Source: Peromyscus leucopus | Lineage: Eukaryota; Chordata; Mammalia; Rodentia; Cricetidae | Length of the DNA stretch: 64,000 nucleotides | Reading direction: 5' to 3' | Assembly (NCBI RefSeq): GCF_004664715.2 | Contig: NC_051063.1 | Location: 142,875,319-142,939,318 of the forward strand | Shown: in pieces, positions 34,478-44,035 of the stretch | Numbering within the stretch: position 1 is the first letter of the stretch | Layout: each line of letters opens with the position of its first letter | Program-made: the position numbers and the translations under genes | Notes under the pieces: generated by a model | The model's input: only the letters and a program-made list of their open reading frames with translations | Told to the model about the DNA's origin: nothing | The model's database searches: none

Positions 34478-35868
34478 TTAATTGCTCTGGGAAGGAGTTT
34501 CTTCCATGATGACTGGAAACAACTGAACTGAATTTGACATGGGGACCTGCACGAGGCCCCTCAGGGAGTTTCCTAATGGCAAAGGCAAGGGATTACTTTG
34601 TCTGTCCCTTGTTGATCTACATTCATTAGTCCAATGTCTGCCTTTACCACACCTTCTGCATAATCCAGAAGGGAGGGACATTTTATTGGGATTATTCCTA
34701 GCAAAAACATTGTTTCCAGGAATGTCCTGTTTACAGTCTCTTTCTAGGTGACTTTGTTTACCACAGTTGAAGCATTTGACATTATTATTTTTCTTCAAAC
34801 CTCTGGAAATCACCTCTCCTATCCAAGCATTGTCATGCAAGTATCATCATGGTCATGAGATTCAACATTAATTGTATCTTGGATCCATTCTTCCAAGGGT
34901 ACTGATCTTGCCTTTAATGGCCTAATTATCTTTTTTCATTGTGCATTAGCATTTTCAAACGCCAGAGATTCAATTATTATCCATCTAGCTTCTGAATTTG
35001 GTATCATTCTATTTACTGCTCAAGTCAATCTTCGTAAGAAATCAGGGAAAGTTTCTTTTGGGTCCTGTATAACTTTTGTAAATGACTTAGTTTTCTTTCC
35101 TACTTCTTCAATTTTGTCCCAATCATTCAAGGCTGCCTTGTGGCATAAAGCCAGGGTGTGGTCATCATATAAAGATTGTCTATGTATATCAGTATAATCA
35201 CTTTTTCCAAGAAGTTGATCTTGGGAGATTTTCATACCTCTAGCCCTAATTCATTGTTCAATGGTCTTAGCCTCATCCTTCCTCCAAGTTCTCCATTGTA
35301 ATTGTGGACCAGCCTCTAAGATGGCTGTAACCAAATCTCTCCAGTCTTGAGGGATGATTCTATTACAAGTTGACCATAATTTTAACATCTGTTTCATGAA
35401 AGACTAGTGGATGCCATATGAGACTATTGCTTCTTTGAATCTCCTCAAATCTAACATTTGCATAGGAGTCCAGTCAGCTCTTATACAGACTTGAGAATAT
35501 CTACTACTGGGTAGTTCCTGTAAGCTCACTGGATAGATTAAGGTTAGCTATTTGAAAGCCTTAGGCTGTTTCTCTCTAACCTTATAATACAATGTTGAGA
35601 TTGGTTCCCCTTTAAATTCTTCTGTCTGGGTCTGAATATCTCTATGATCTGTTTAAACAAATTTTTCTAAAACTTTTATCTTGACACTCATATTAATCAA
35701 ATTTTTAAAGGATAAAACAAAAATGATCAAACAAATAATATTTATAATTGACATTACATCTATCCCATCAACATTAATTATCCTCTCATTTAGTTGTTCC
35801 ATTTTCAGACCGTTTAATATATAGTCAAACAGAGACCAAATGCCTTCCATTGTAAAAATGTTTCCCAT
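34478..35868 (-). pseudogene. gag: gag pseudogene of the endogenous retrovirus
   Basis: Gag is the structural polyprotein of retroviruses. A single minus-strand frame runs from 35868 to about 34840 with stops at 35653, 35548, 35404, 35251, 35020 and 34936. A one-base frameshift near 34840 leads into a nucleocapsid frame ending at 34478. The nucleocapsid part holds two CX2CX4HX4C zinc knuckles (34733-34774 and 34619-34660), separated by a basic linker; the second has an Arg-Arg and a Trp-Thr-Asn around the His. The middle part has capsid-like helical sequence. The N-terminal part (35868-35653) has a hydrophobic segment. About 460 codons is shorter than an intact class II Gag. No protease follows. 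Confidence 0.85.
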
Positions 35869-35928
35869 TTTTTAATGTGGGAAAAAACTTTCTATTAACT
35901 AATTCCTCCCTTTAAGAAATCCCAGTTG

Positions 35929-35935
35929 ACTCACC
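35929..35935 (-). promoter_or_regulatory. Candidate retroviral splice donor
   Basis: Minus strand GGTGAGT, about 60 nt upstream of the gag start, is a near-consensus 5' splice site in the position expected of a retroviral major donor. Confidence 0.45.
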
Positions 35936-36186
35936 AAATCTGCAGACAGTGATGATTCAGATGATGGTTTGGCAGCAGCTCGAGGAGGGGGCCTGGAGAA
36001 ATCCAAAGGGAAGAAACTAAAGAGCCAGCTGTCTGCATGGGAGGACATGTGAAAGCAACTAATTCCCAAAAAAACCCTATGGAGTTTGCTGCAGAGAGGC
36101 TGCAACAAAAACTTAGCCAGCAGTTTAGGGAGCCTGGCCAAGGCGGGGTAGAGATTCTAAGCCTGTGGCTTTTTCTGTGAATTCAT

Positions 36187-36206
36187 GCCCCACAAGTTGG
36201 ATGCCA
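36187..36206 (-). other. tRNA-Lys primer-binding site
   Basis: Minus strand TGGCATCCAACTTGTGGGGC matches the 3' end complement of tRNA-Lys1,2 with a few changes and a 2-nt insertion. It lies about 5 nt downstream of the 5' LTR. Lys1,2 priming is typical of many class II (beta-like) elements. Confidence 0.8.
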
Positions 36207-36211
36207 GATCT

Positions 36212-36696
36212 TGCTCAAATTTCTAAATTTTATTATAACTCCAGTGCCAGATATTGGGATAAATGCTGGAAGATCAAAGAGACAGAGGAACAAGCCATAG
36301 CCACCACCTCTTACCTCACCAACTCCTCAGCCTGAAAAAGCCTCAGCTGATAGGCCTCTAGCTGAATGAGCTTCCTTAGCCGAAAAGGCTTTAGTTCCTG
36401 TCTCCTCACACGTTATATGCCTTTCTCTGCCCATCCGTTAACGGCGTGTATGCTTCCCAAGTACTGGGATTACAGGTGTGTGCCACCACTGCCTGGTAGT
36501 TTCTCTCCTAGACTAATTCAGTCTCATGTAGTCCAGGGTGGCTTTGAACTCACAGAGATCCAGATAGATCTGCCTCCCAAGTGCTAAGATTAAAGGTGTG
36601 TGCCACCACTGCCAGGCCTCTATGTTTAATCTAGTGGCTTGTTCTGTCCTTTGATCTTCAGGCAAATTTTATTAGGGTACACAACATATCTCCACA
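36212..36696 (-). repeat. 5' LTR of the provirus
   Basis: About 485 bp, TG...CA ends on the minus strand (starts TGTGGAGATATG). Contains two B1-like modules: GTACTGGGATTACAGGTGTG and GTGCTAAGATTAAAGGTGTG on the plus strand. Homologous to the three other LTRs of this group in the window. Confidence 0.88.
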
Positions 36697-36702
36697 CAGC
36701 AC

Positions 36703-37275
36703 CTTCCTAATTTCCCAATGTACATGTATGTCAAAATATCCCATGGTAGCCTGTGAGTCTATTAAATATCTGTGTTTAAATGGATTAGTTAAAAACATAT
36801 TTAATTTCAGGATGCATTAAAAAAAATTCATTGTTTCTATGTGTATCTCTCAGTTGTTCTAATTAGAACAGCTTAGATGACATGTTTCCCAAGTCACCCA
36901 CTCCCAGTCATGTTTTCATGTTTGTTCATATTCTGATATACTCAGGTACACCCCTAGTTCTAGGTGACATGAGTTGCCATTGGATGGAAGGGTGAGCACC
37001 TCTGGGAATAAGATGGAAACATCCTTGGAAACGCATAGGAGCTAGCTAATGAGAAATAGCTGGCTTGGGCTGAGTAGGCAGAGAAGAGTAAACCCTGCAG
37101 GTGTGTGTCAGGCAAGAAAGGCTCTGCTTACTTCTGTACCCACCTGCTTTCTCTGCAGCTGTGTAGATGGCATCAAGGTGACCTTGTAGGACTCTACTCA
37201 ATGGTGCCAGATGAAAGAGGTTGGGTTCAGAAGGAAACATCCTGCCTGGTTGGTATTTGTAGGTACCCGCCTCCT
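36703..37275. other. Unique DNA
   Basis: No gene or repeat recognised. Confidence 0.45.
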
Positions 37276-37401
37276 CTGTGTGTATGTAGAGTTCAGAGGA
37301 CAACTTGGGGGAGTCAGTTTTCACTTTCTACCCTGTAAGTACCAGGGATTGAGCTCAGGATTAGCAGCCAGTGTCTTTACCCACTGAGCCTCTCGCCATC
37401 C
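37276..37401 (-). mobile_element. B3-type SINE, antisense
   Basis: GTTCAGAGGACAACTTGGGG, ACCAGGGATTGAGCTCAGGA, CAGTGTCTTTACCCACTGAG and CCTCTCGCCATCCC match an antisense B3 body and head. Confidence 0.8.
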
Positions 37402-37477
37402 CAAAGAGCTAAACTTTTGCAGTTAATTTATAGTGAGAGTTTTGATAAATCTTGAAGTTTCAAAATAGTTGATGGCC

Positions 37478-37773
37478 TACTGTCCCTAGATGGTCTTTGA
37501 TCGGTGATCATGGTTGCTCCAGTAACCCACAGAGTCCTGTGAACTGTAGTTGTCTTTTCTGGTCTTTTCATTTACTTACCCATAAACTTACTGGTACTTA
37601 CTTTATACTATCGAGGGTTAAAGACAGCCCTCATCTCTAAAGATTCTGAAAGTGACTCAGATGCAAATTCCATTAATTCTCTATGTTCTGTGAGTGTCCT
37701 GAGATGCAATTGGAAGGGCTTCTTCTTTCCCTGTGGGCCTACTGTCATTGTTGACTGTCCCTTGGCCCAGTAA
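37478..37773 (+). repeat. Unnamed interspersed repeat, copy A
   Basis: About 300 bp that reappears in reverse orientation at 40553-40852. Shared blocks include GATGGTCTTTGATC (37490), ATTCTCTATGTTCTG (37676), GGGCCTACTGTCATTGTTG (37734) and GACTGTCCCTTGGCC (37754). I cannot place it in a known family. Confidence 0.8.
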
Positions 37774-38355
37774 CTATCTGCCTGTAATCATTTTAGAGGA
37801 CCCTGGATACACTCTACTTAGGAAACTAGCAAAATTAGGTCAAATAGAAGTCAGACTAAGGTGGGCCTCAATTCTTCTTCTCATGCATTCCAAATTAAGA
37901 GGGAAGGGAAGGGTTAACTGTAAACTGTACTACCTTGAACCCCCGCACTCTCTTTATCTAGCACACCATAATAAAAGATCAAGAGTTCCTGCTTATTATC
38001 TTATTTTTCCTGCCTGCTCCGCCAGGCTAAGGCCCAGTCTGGTTATGGATTAACACGGTGATCAATAGTAAGCCTGCTGTCTCTCTCTCGGCAGGGGAAA
38101 ATGAACTCAAAATGCAGTCAAACTCTTATTGATCAAGGATATAGGTCTCACTTTCATTACCTCTGTCTCCTGATAACCCACAAATAATGTGATGAGTCGC
38201 TAATCTCTCTGATTTCCAATGGACCCCTCACCCCTCCTGTCCGCACGTTGCCGCTCTTATTTTTATCTTGATACCCACTCTGTGTAATTCATGTAGCATG
38301 AACTCCTACTCTCTTACTGTCAGGCCTGGTCAATCAGAACTAATAATATGGCTCT
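37774..38355. other. Intergenic DNA downstream of repeat copy A
   Basis: May be the continuation of the same interspersed repeat (it has an AATAAAA signal at 37970), but copy B lacks this part, so the boundary is unknown. No gene. Confidence 0.35.
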
Positions 38356-38604
38356 TCACTGGGGATGGAGGCTCCAGCAAGCCCAGCACACAGTGTCTGC
38401 AAACACGACAAGGAGGTGCAAGGTGTCGGTGGTGAGGAGAGAGAGTGTCTCCGCGGTGATGTAGCCCTCCATCTGGCAGCAGTGCTCTGCAGGGTGATCC
38501 TTCATAACCTGACCCACTGCTTCCAAAGCGATCCCCAACTTACTAACTTCACCCATCAAGATGCCTTCAGGGTGAGTCACACCAGGGGACCTGCAATGAG
38601 GCAA
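38356..38604 (-). other. Unidentified 82-codon open frame, possible exon or pseudogene
   Basis: The minus-strand frame contains MGEVSKLGIALEAVGQVMKD and LLVVFADTVCWACWSLHPQ, sits in locally GC- and CpG-richer DNA, and has an ATTGCAG acceptor-like motif just upstream at about 38596. I do not recognise the protein. The plus strand is also open over most of this interval (38365-38658), with a CAGGGTGAGT donor-like site at 38567. Either strand could carry an old coding exon, or both could be chance. Confidence 0.25.
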
Positions 38605-38751
38605 TGCTTGACATTTTACTCCGTGCTGTTCTCTAGGTCTCTGGACTTTGGTGCATAAGTCATCTTAGAAAGTTTCTATTAAGCAGTAGAAAAGAGCTTG
38701 GAATAAGACCCAAATATCAAGTGCTTTTGAAATAGGATATTGTACTGATTT

Positions 38752-38837
38752 AAAAAAAAAAAAAAAAAATTAACAGTTGTGTTGTGTGACATAACATGGC
38801 TTTGGGGGCTACAGTCTTACTTCAGAGTACACACATT

Positions 38838-38872
<35 letters not shown>
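38752..38872. repeat. Poly-A tract and (GT)n microsatellite
   Basis: A-run at about 38752-38769 and a GT array at 38838-38872. Together with 38880-39180 they look like the tail side of a composite SINE. Confidence 0.85.
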
Positions 38873-38874
<2 letters not shown>

Positions 38875-38879
38875 ACATG

Positions 38880-39182
38880 TATGCTTAAAAATTCTTGTGT
38901 GTTTGAGTGCAGATGAATGTGGAGGCCAGCAAACAACCCTAGTTGTCTTTCCTCAGGAACTGTCTGTCTTGTTGTAAGACAGCATTTCTCACCGGCCTGG
39001 TCGTCACTAAGTAGGTTGGCTTTGCTGGCCTGTAAGCCCAGGGATTGGCTTGTTCTTGCCTCTCAAGTGTTGAGATTGCTGCCATGAGCTACCACACCTG
39101 CTTTTCTACCTAGGTTGTGGGAATGGGAGTCAGGTCCTCGGGCTTCAATGGCAAGCATAGACTTAGCCATTCCCCTGGGTCC
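38880..39182 (-). mobile_element. Composite B3-B1-type SINE, antisense
   Basis: GTGGAGGCCAGCAAACAACC, TCTTTCCTCAGGAACTGTCT, AGCATTTCTCACCGGCCTGG, GTTGAGATTGCTGCCATGAG and GGAGTCAGGTCCTCGGGCTT ... GCAAGCATAGACTTAGCCAT. Same layout as 40876-41195 and 55400-55740. Confidence 0.6.
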
Positions 39183-39334
39183 CGAATCATCTATGTAGGC
39201 AGGCAGGCAGGAAATTGAGGATGCTGTTCTTAAACGAAAGAACTTCATTTTTGTCCGGAAAATTTCTCTTCTTTAATTTACTATATAAAAATGATTCTAA
39301 ACTGAAAAGTTAGAAAAATGTTGTTTTTAGGAGC

Positions 39335-39900
39335 ATAGCTCCTCCTTTTTTTTCTTTTATTAAAAGCAGCTTCTGTTCTCATACAATATATCCTAGTGAT
39401 AGTTTCCCTTCCTTTACTCTTCCTCATTCCTCCTCATCATCCCTCTCCCCAAGTTTCACCACCTTCCTGTCTCTCATTAGAAAAGAACAGGCTTCTAAGA
39501 GATAACAACCAAATATGACAAAATGCAATATAATAAGATGAAGCAGAAACTATTGTATTGAAGTTAGAATGGCAGCCCAACAGGAGGAAGAGTCCCAAGA
39601 GCAGGTGAGAGCCAGAGACCCACTCATTCTCACAATTAGGAGTCCCATAAAAATACTGAGCTTATAGCTATAATATATACCTGGTGTAGACCCATGTAGA
39701 CCTTGAGTTTGCTAATTCAGGCTCTGTAAGCTCATATAAGCCTTGCTTAGTTGATTCAGAAGTCTTCCATTCCCATCTGGCTCTTACAATCTTTCTGCCT
39801 CCCTTCCTGCAGGATTCCCTAAGCTCTGAGGGGTGGAATTTGGTGGTGACCTCCAATTTAGACTCTGTCTTCATAATGTCGAGCATCTGTCCCCACCAGG
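39335..39900 (-). mobile_element. LINE-1 (Lx-like) 3' end, antisense
   Basis: GAAAAGAACAGGCTTCTAAG, AATGGCAGCCCAACAGGAGG, AAGAGTCCCAAGAGCAGGTG, CAATTAGGAGTCCCATAAAA, AAGCCTTGCTTAGTTGATTC, CCTCCAATTTAGACTCTGTC and CATAATGTCGAGCATCTG follow the antisense of rodent Lx-type L1 3' sequence. More complete than 19855-20225. Confidence 0.82.
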
Positions 39901-39914
39901 ACCCTAGCTTTTTT

Positions 39915-40072
39915 TTTTTTTTTGGTTTTTCGAGACAGGGTTTCTCTGTGTAGCTTTGTGCCTTTCCTGGAACTCACTTGGTAGCCCAGGCTGGCCTCGA
40001 ACTCACAGAGATCTGCCTGGCTCTGCCTCCCGAGTGCTGGGATTAAAGGCGTGCACCACCACCACCCGGCTA
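39915..40072 (-). mobile_element. Young B1 SINE, antisense, with 14-bp target duplication
   Basis: T tail, TTCGAGACAGGGTTTCTCTG, GTAGCTTTGTGCCTTTCCTG, CCTCGAACTCACAGAGATCT, CCCGAGTGCTGGGATTAAAG, GCGTGCACCACCACCACCCG. It keeps several CpGs, so it is the youngest-looking B1 here. Exact duplication ACCCTAGCTTTTTT at 39901-39914 and 40073-40086. The cricetid-type B1 form is the main clue to the organism. Confidence 0.95.
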
Positions 40073-40361
40073 ACCCTAGCTTTTTTAAAAAAAATGTTTC
40101 TTAATGACTTTATTACCCTTTGGGAGGTTCTACAACTCAATAATTTTTTTTTTAAAAAATGCAAAACAAAATTCAACTTCCATAATGTGTGATATTACTT
40201 CATTTTTAGGTGTCTGGCATATAAGAGAGCTACAAACTGGCTGACATTGAACATCAACTTAGGTTTGAGCAGTGAATTAAAATGTAACAGTTGGCTGAGA
40301 ACTCTGATTCAAAGTCAGGGAATGCTCACTTACTGGATCCTTTGTGAGGAAAATTGGTGAT

Positions 40362-40405
40362 ATATATGTACATATATATATATATATACACACACACAGA
40401 GACAC
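40362..40405. repeat. (TA)n(CA)n microsatellite
   Basis: Alternating TA, then CA units, to the left of an antisense B1. Confidence 0.9.
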
Positions 40406-40435
40406 ACACAAAATATATACACATGTATCTTGAGA

Positions 40436-40552
40436 CAGAATCTCACTATATAGCCTAGCCATGGCTGACCTGGAACTTGCTATGTAGCCATGGCTGGCCT
40501 CAAACCTATAGAGCTCTGCCTGCCTCTGCCTCCTGAGTGCTGGGATTAAAGG
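40436..40552 (-). mobile_element. 5'-truncated B1, antisense
   Basis: TGAGACAGAATCTCACTATA, CTATGTAGCCATGGCTGGCC and GCTGGGATTAAAGGCC. It stops short of the B1 head and abuts repeat copy B directly, so it interrupts or truncates that repeat. Confidence 0.85.
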
Positions 40553-40852
40553 CCAAGGGACAGTCAACAATGGCAGTAGGCCCATAGAAAAGGAGGAAAC
40601 TCCTCCAAATGCAACTCGGGACAGTCAAAGAACACAGAGAATTAACCGTGTCTGTCTTTGAGTCATCCTTGGCACTTTTAGATGTGAGGGCTATCCTTAA
40701 TACTTGATAGTCTACTGTTTCAATAGTGAGTCCCAGTTAGTTTATGGTTAAGCAAATAAAAAGACAGAAATGCTGATGTGGATTTTTGTTATGGTGGTTC
40801 AAAGGCATTGGTGGGTTTACAAAGCAATCTTTATTGCTGATCAAAGACCATC
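40553..40852 (-). repeat. Unnamed interspersed repeat, copy B (inverted)
   Basis: The reverse complement aligns with 37478-37773 over about 290 bp with many point differences. Its end beyond CCCTTGG is replaced by the B1 at 40436-40552. Confidence 0.8.
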
Positions 40853-40875
40853 CTGGACAAATAAATTGCTCTTCC

Positions 40876-41195
40876 CCGTGAGGATATGTGGAGGTACACA
40901 TGTGTAGAGGCCAGAGGTCAATGTCAGATATCTTCCTCAGTCATTTTCCACATTATTATTATTGTCATCATCGTCGTCGTCATCATCATCATCATCATTT
41001 TGTGAGACAGGGTGTTGTGAGTGAACTTGACACTTGTCTATTTGGTTAGACTGGCTGGCCAGAAAGTCACTTTCCCTCTGAGGTCTGAGATTACAGACAC
41101 ATGCTTCTGTGTCTGGACTTTTTTGTGGATGTTAGGGATAGGCGGTCAGGTCCTCATACTTGTGCACCAAGCACTTTATTGTTAAAGTCATCTTC
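40876..41195 (-). mobile_element. Composite B3-B1-type SINE, antisense, with (CAT)n insert
   Basis: GTAGAGGCCAGAGGTCAATG, ATATCTTCCTCAGTCATTTT, a (CAT/CGT)n array at 40963-41000, TTTTGTGAGACAGGGTGTTG, GGTTAGACTGGCTGGCCAGA, TGAGATTACAGACACATGCT, GGTCAGGTCCTCATACTTGT. The best preserved of the composite elements in the window. Confidence 0.65.
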
Positions 41196-41206
41196 CCACA
41201 CCACTT

Positions 41207-41292
41207 CCCAGGTGGTGGTGCACACCTGGGTTCGAGGCCAGCCTGGTCTACAGAGTGAGAAACCCTGTCTTGAACAACAAAACAAAACAAAA
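41207..41292 (+). mobile_element. B1 SINE with internal deletion
   Basis: GGTGGTGGTGCACACCTGGG jumps directly to TTCGAGGCCAGCCTGGTCTA, then GAGAAACCCTGTCTTGAAC and an AAAAC tail. The central part of the B1 is missing. Confidence 0.85.
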
Positions 41293-41295
41293 ACA

Positions 41296-41412
41296 GAAAC
41301 ACACACACACATACACACACTCATGAAAGAAAGGAAAAATAAAAAAAGAAAGAAAAGAAGAGCAGAAGGAAGGAAGGAAGGAAGAAACAAAGAAATAAAG
41401 AAAGAGAGGGTG
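41296..41412. repeat. (CA)n and purine-rich simple repeat
   Basis: Short CA array (about 41300-41320), then A/G-only GAAA/GGAA units to 41412. Confidence 0.9.
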
Positions 41413-41689
41413 GACCAGACAGTCAACAGCAACTAGGCAGCTAAGCCCTGGGCTTGCGTTCAGCCCAGAGGGCCTAAATGCTGTCTTCAGTTTCAGTCCA
41501 AACAATTTGTACACCTGTTGAACAGAAAATAAAATATGACAGTGGTACAAAGTCCAAGGGATTTAAAAGATTTACACTGAGTCCTAAATCTGAGGTAATT
41601 GCAAGTCTCCTTTTCTCCTTTTGTTCTGTAGAGCTCTGTATGAAATTTGACAAGGAAGATCTCATTCCCAGCCCTCCCCACTTCCTTGT

Positions 41690-41691
41690 AT

Positions 41692-41734
<43 letters not shown>

Positions 41735-41737
41735 TTT
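41690..41737. repeat. (TTTA)n microsatellite
   Basis: Twelve TTTA units. Confidence 0.96.
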
Positions 41738-43379
41738 TGCAAAGGAATAGGTAAAATTTTTTTTATCAGTTTCATCCTGGAGTCCATTTGGAAATGCTCT
41801 AGATTTTTGGGGGGTGGAGGGTGGGAGAAAGGCTCCACAGAAAAAGATGAGGAAATTGATCAAGTGAGGACCTTTCTGTTTATTTGGCCAGTGTGGAACG
41901 ACTGTTATGGACACACTCCTTTAGCTATTCTTTGAAAATCTTGTACTCATCAAGCAGTGGGAAGAGGAAAGGGTGGGAGGTGGGCTGACTTTATGTGAAT
42001 GGAAAAGGTAAAAGTTCGTAGCAAGACCTTCTCAGGACTCTGTGTTCCCATGGAGAATGTGCCGTGACATACACTTTCAGGCTCTGACTGGTATACTTCC
42101 CCGGCTGGACATAAGCTCTAGAATACCTTTGATGTTGCCATCACTGTGGGTGAGATCTTTAATCACAGATGTCATCAAATTTTATTAAACTTAATGTAGA
42201 TAAAACCAAGATGTTATTGATTCGTTCTGCCGTGAGACACTTGGAGGCTTGGTCTTCGAGTAGTTTTCCTTCAGGGAAGCTATCTTTATCCTTTCTATCA
42301 TATGTGTGTCCTTGGAGCCACCACAGCTTGCCGGCTTTCTTTTGAAGCCCACATCAATCACATAATTAAGGGGTCTTCATACAACTCCAGCGATCTCACC
42401 ATATTGGGAGCCACATTCTCTGGTTCGCTGTTGTCCTTTTAATTCATGTTCTTTCATGTGGCCATAATTACTGCTGTGCATTGTTTAGGGTTCTTCGTGG
42501 CATATTTGCTCTCCATCCAGATTTAACTAGAGAGATCCTCTTTAGATTTAAACTTTCCTGCCTTATCAATAGGATGAATTGGATTCTGACAATGAGGTCA
42601 GTTTCTTTCCTCTTAGGTACTTTGCTGTCAGAGTCTCCACAAGTGAAAAAGCTCGGTACTCATAAGAAACATTAAGAACTCCTACAATCTCCTAGATGCC
42701 CCATGTGACCAGATGTTTGATGTCATGTAAGTCAAATAAAGGGTTCAGATTGCTGACTTTCTTTCCATTTGGTCTTAGACAAACATGGGCAGTTTTCAAC
42801 CCTAAACCCTTCCTCACTGTACATTTTTTCCTTCCTCACTACTATCAAATCTTGTTGTCTCTAGTTGACTTCCTACCCCCATCCCCACCCCCTGTATTTA
42901 TGTTGCGGGTCTAATCCTAACATGAGACAGGGAAGTGCAGATCGGAAGGCAGGTGGGGGCTGTGAAGGGAACACAAACTCCAGAAAGACACCTCCAGACA
43001 TCTCTGCAGGTGGCAGCCCTGACGGGATTTCTAGGTTAGTTCTGCTTCTACAATTGAAAACCTACAGCTTTCTCTATCAACCAGGTATCTGCACAGAAAA
43101 GAATGGGACCTAAGTTCAAGTGAAAATAGTCCATTTCCCCAGACAAAAGTCTTTGCTATTGTTGTTTTGCTGGAATGGGGGGAGAGCACTCCCGATGAAT
43201 TAAAAGGAAAGCTCTTCAACTTGCTCTTAAAATTCTCACAGATTAATAACCTTTTCCTTCCTCGTGTCTACAGCATATGCTTCTCAGCTTAAATAAGATT
43301 GCAAGCTCTCTTTACTCTACGTTCTTAGTCAAGAGTTATTTCATGAGTTCTTGGCAATTCAACATCTGCTAGAGGTTTG
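41738..43379. other. Long unique stretch
   Basis: No gene or transposon recognised. C-rich tract at 42876-42894. Confidence 0.45.
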
Positions 43380-43915
43380 CTCAAACATCTAATATACATC
43401 GGGAATGTCAGATTGCTTCCGAAGCAGTATTCCTGTGGTAATGCCTTTCTCAGTGGATCAACACAATTGTAAAATATTTGTGCAGATTTTTAAAGAGTGT
43501 GCTTGATATCAGCAACTTTTTCCCTAAAGCCTTCGTGCAGGGACAGTGTCCCACTTTCTGACTTGAATTTACTGGATAAGAGTTTCATTACAGGAAACAG
43601 TTTCCTTTAGCAGAAAAGGGGAATCGTTCAGTGTGCTTGATTGACCGGAAGTGCTGGAAATGCTTTTCACCAACTACTGATGCTGAGCATCCTTGGGACA
43701 TAGATTCTCTTTGCTACATCTGGGAAAGTGGTTTGTAACTCCAAATGCACACTAGCAACTGAAAGACAAACAAAAAAATATGAACAAAACCTTGAAGCCT
43801 GCTTGCTATTAATTTTCAGAAATTCTGATTTGATTGAATTCTGGTTTATGGCGCCTTTGACAAGCCATTGTAGAAATTGTTGCAGCAGTTATATAATAAG
43901 CAAATTATGCATTAA
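43380..43915. promoter_or_regulatory. Candidate conserved noncoding block
   Basis: Repeat-free, with motifs such as GGAATCGTTCAGTGTGCTTG, GCTTGATTGACCGGAAGTGC (an ETS-like CCGGAAGT) and AGCAAATTATGCATTAATTA near its right end. It resembles vertebrate conserved enhancers, but conservation cannot be shown here. Confidence 0.33.
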
Positions 43916-43944
43916 TTAAGACAGGCCTTATGTCAGTACATGAA

Positions 43945-44035
43945 AGATACCAATGAGCAAGCAAAGCTATTAGATGTATGGCCCTGACAAGCCACTTAAC
44001 CTGTCTGGCTTAGCTTCTTCATTGTAATCACCAAG
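43945..44035 (+). mobile_element. MIR fragment
   Basis: GGCCCTGACAAGCCACTTAA CCTGTCTGGC then TTAGCTTCTTCATTGTAATC follows the MIR core (gcaagtcacttaacctctctg-type). Confidence 0.7.

Larger units (their letters stand above)
32060..36696 (-). mobile_element. Defective class II endogenous retrovirus (mys/IAP-related)
   Basis: On the minus strand the order is 5' LTR (36696-36212), tRNA-Lys primer site (36206-36187), splice donor (35935), broken gag (35868-34478), about 2 kb of 3' sequence, polypurine tract (32498-32486) and 3' LTR (32485-32060). Flanks GAGCAC (32054-32059) and CAGCAC (36697-36702) are a 6-bp target duplication with one mismatch, the size expected for beta-like class II elements. 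At about 4.6 kb the element is far short of a full provirus. I see no protease, reverse transcriptase or integrase motif, so it is deleted or belongs to a non-autonomous subfamily. It cannot encode a functional virus: gag has six stops and a frameshift. Confidence 0.9.
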
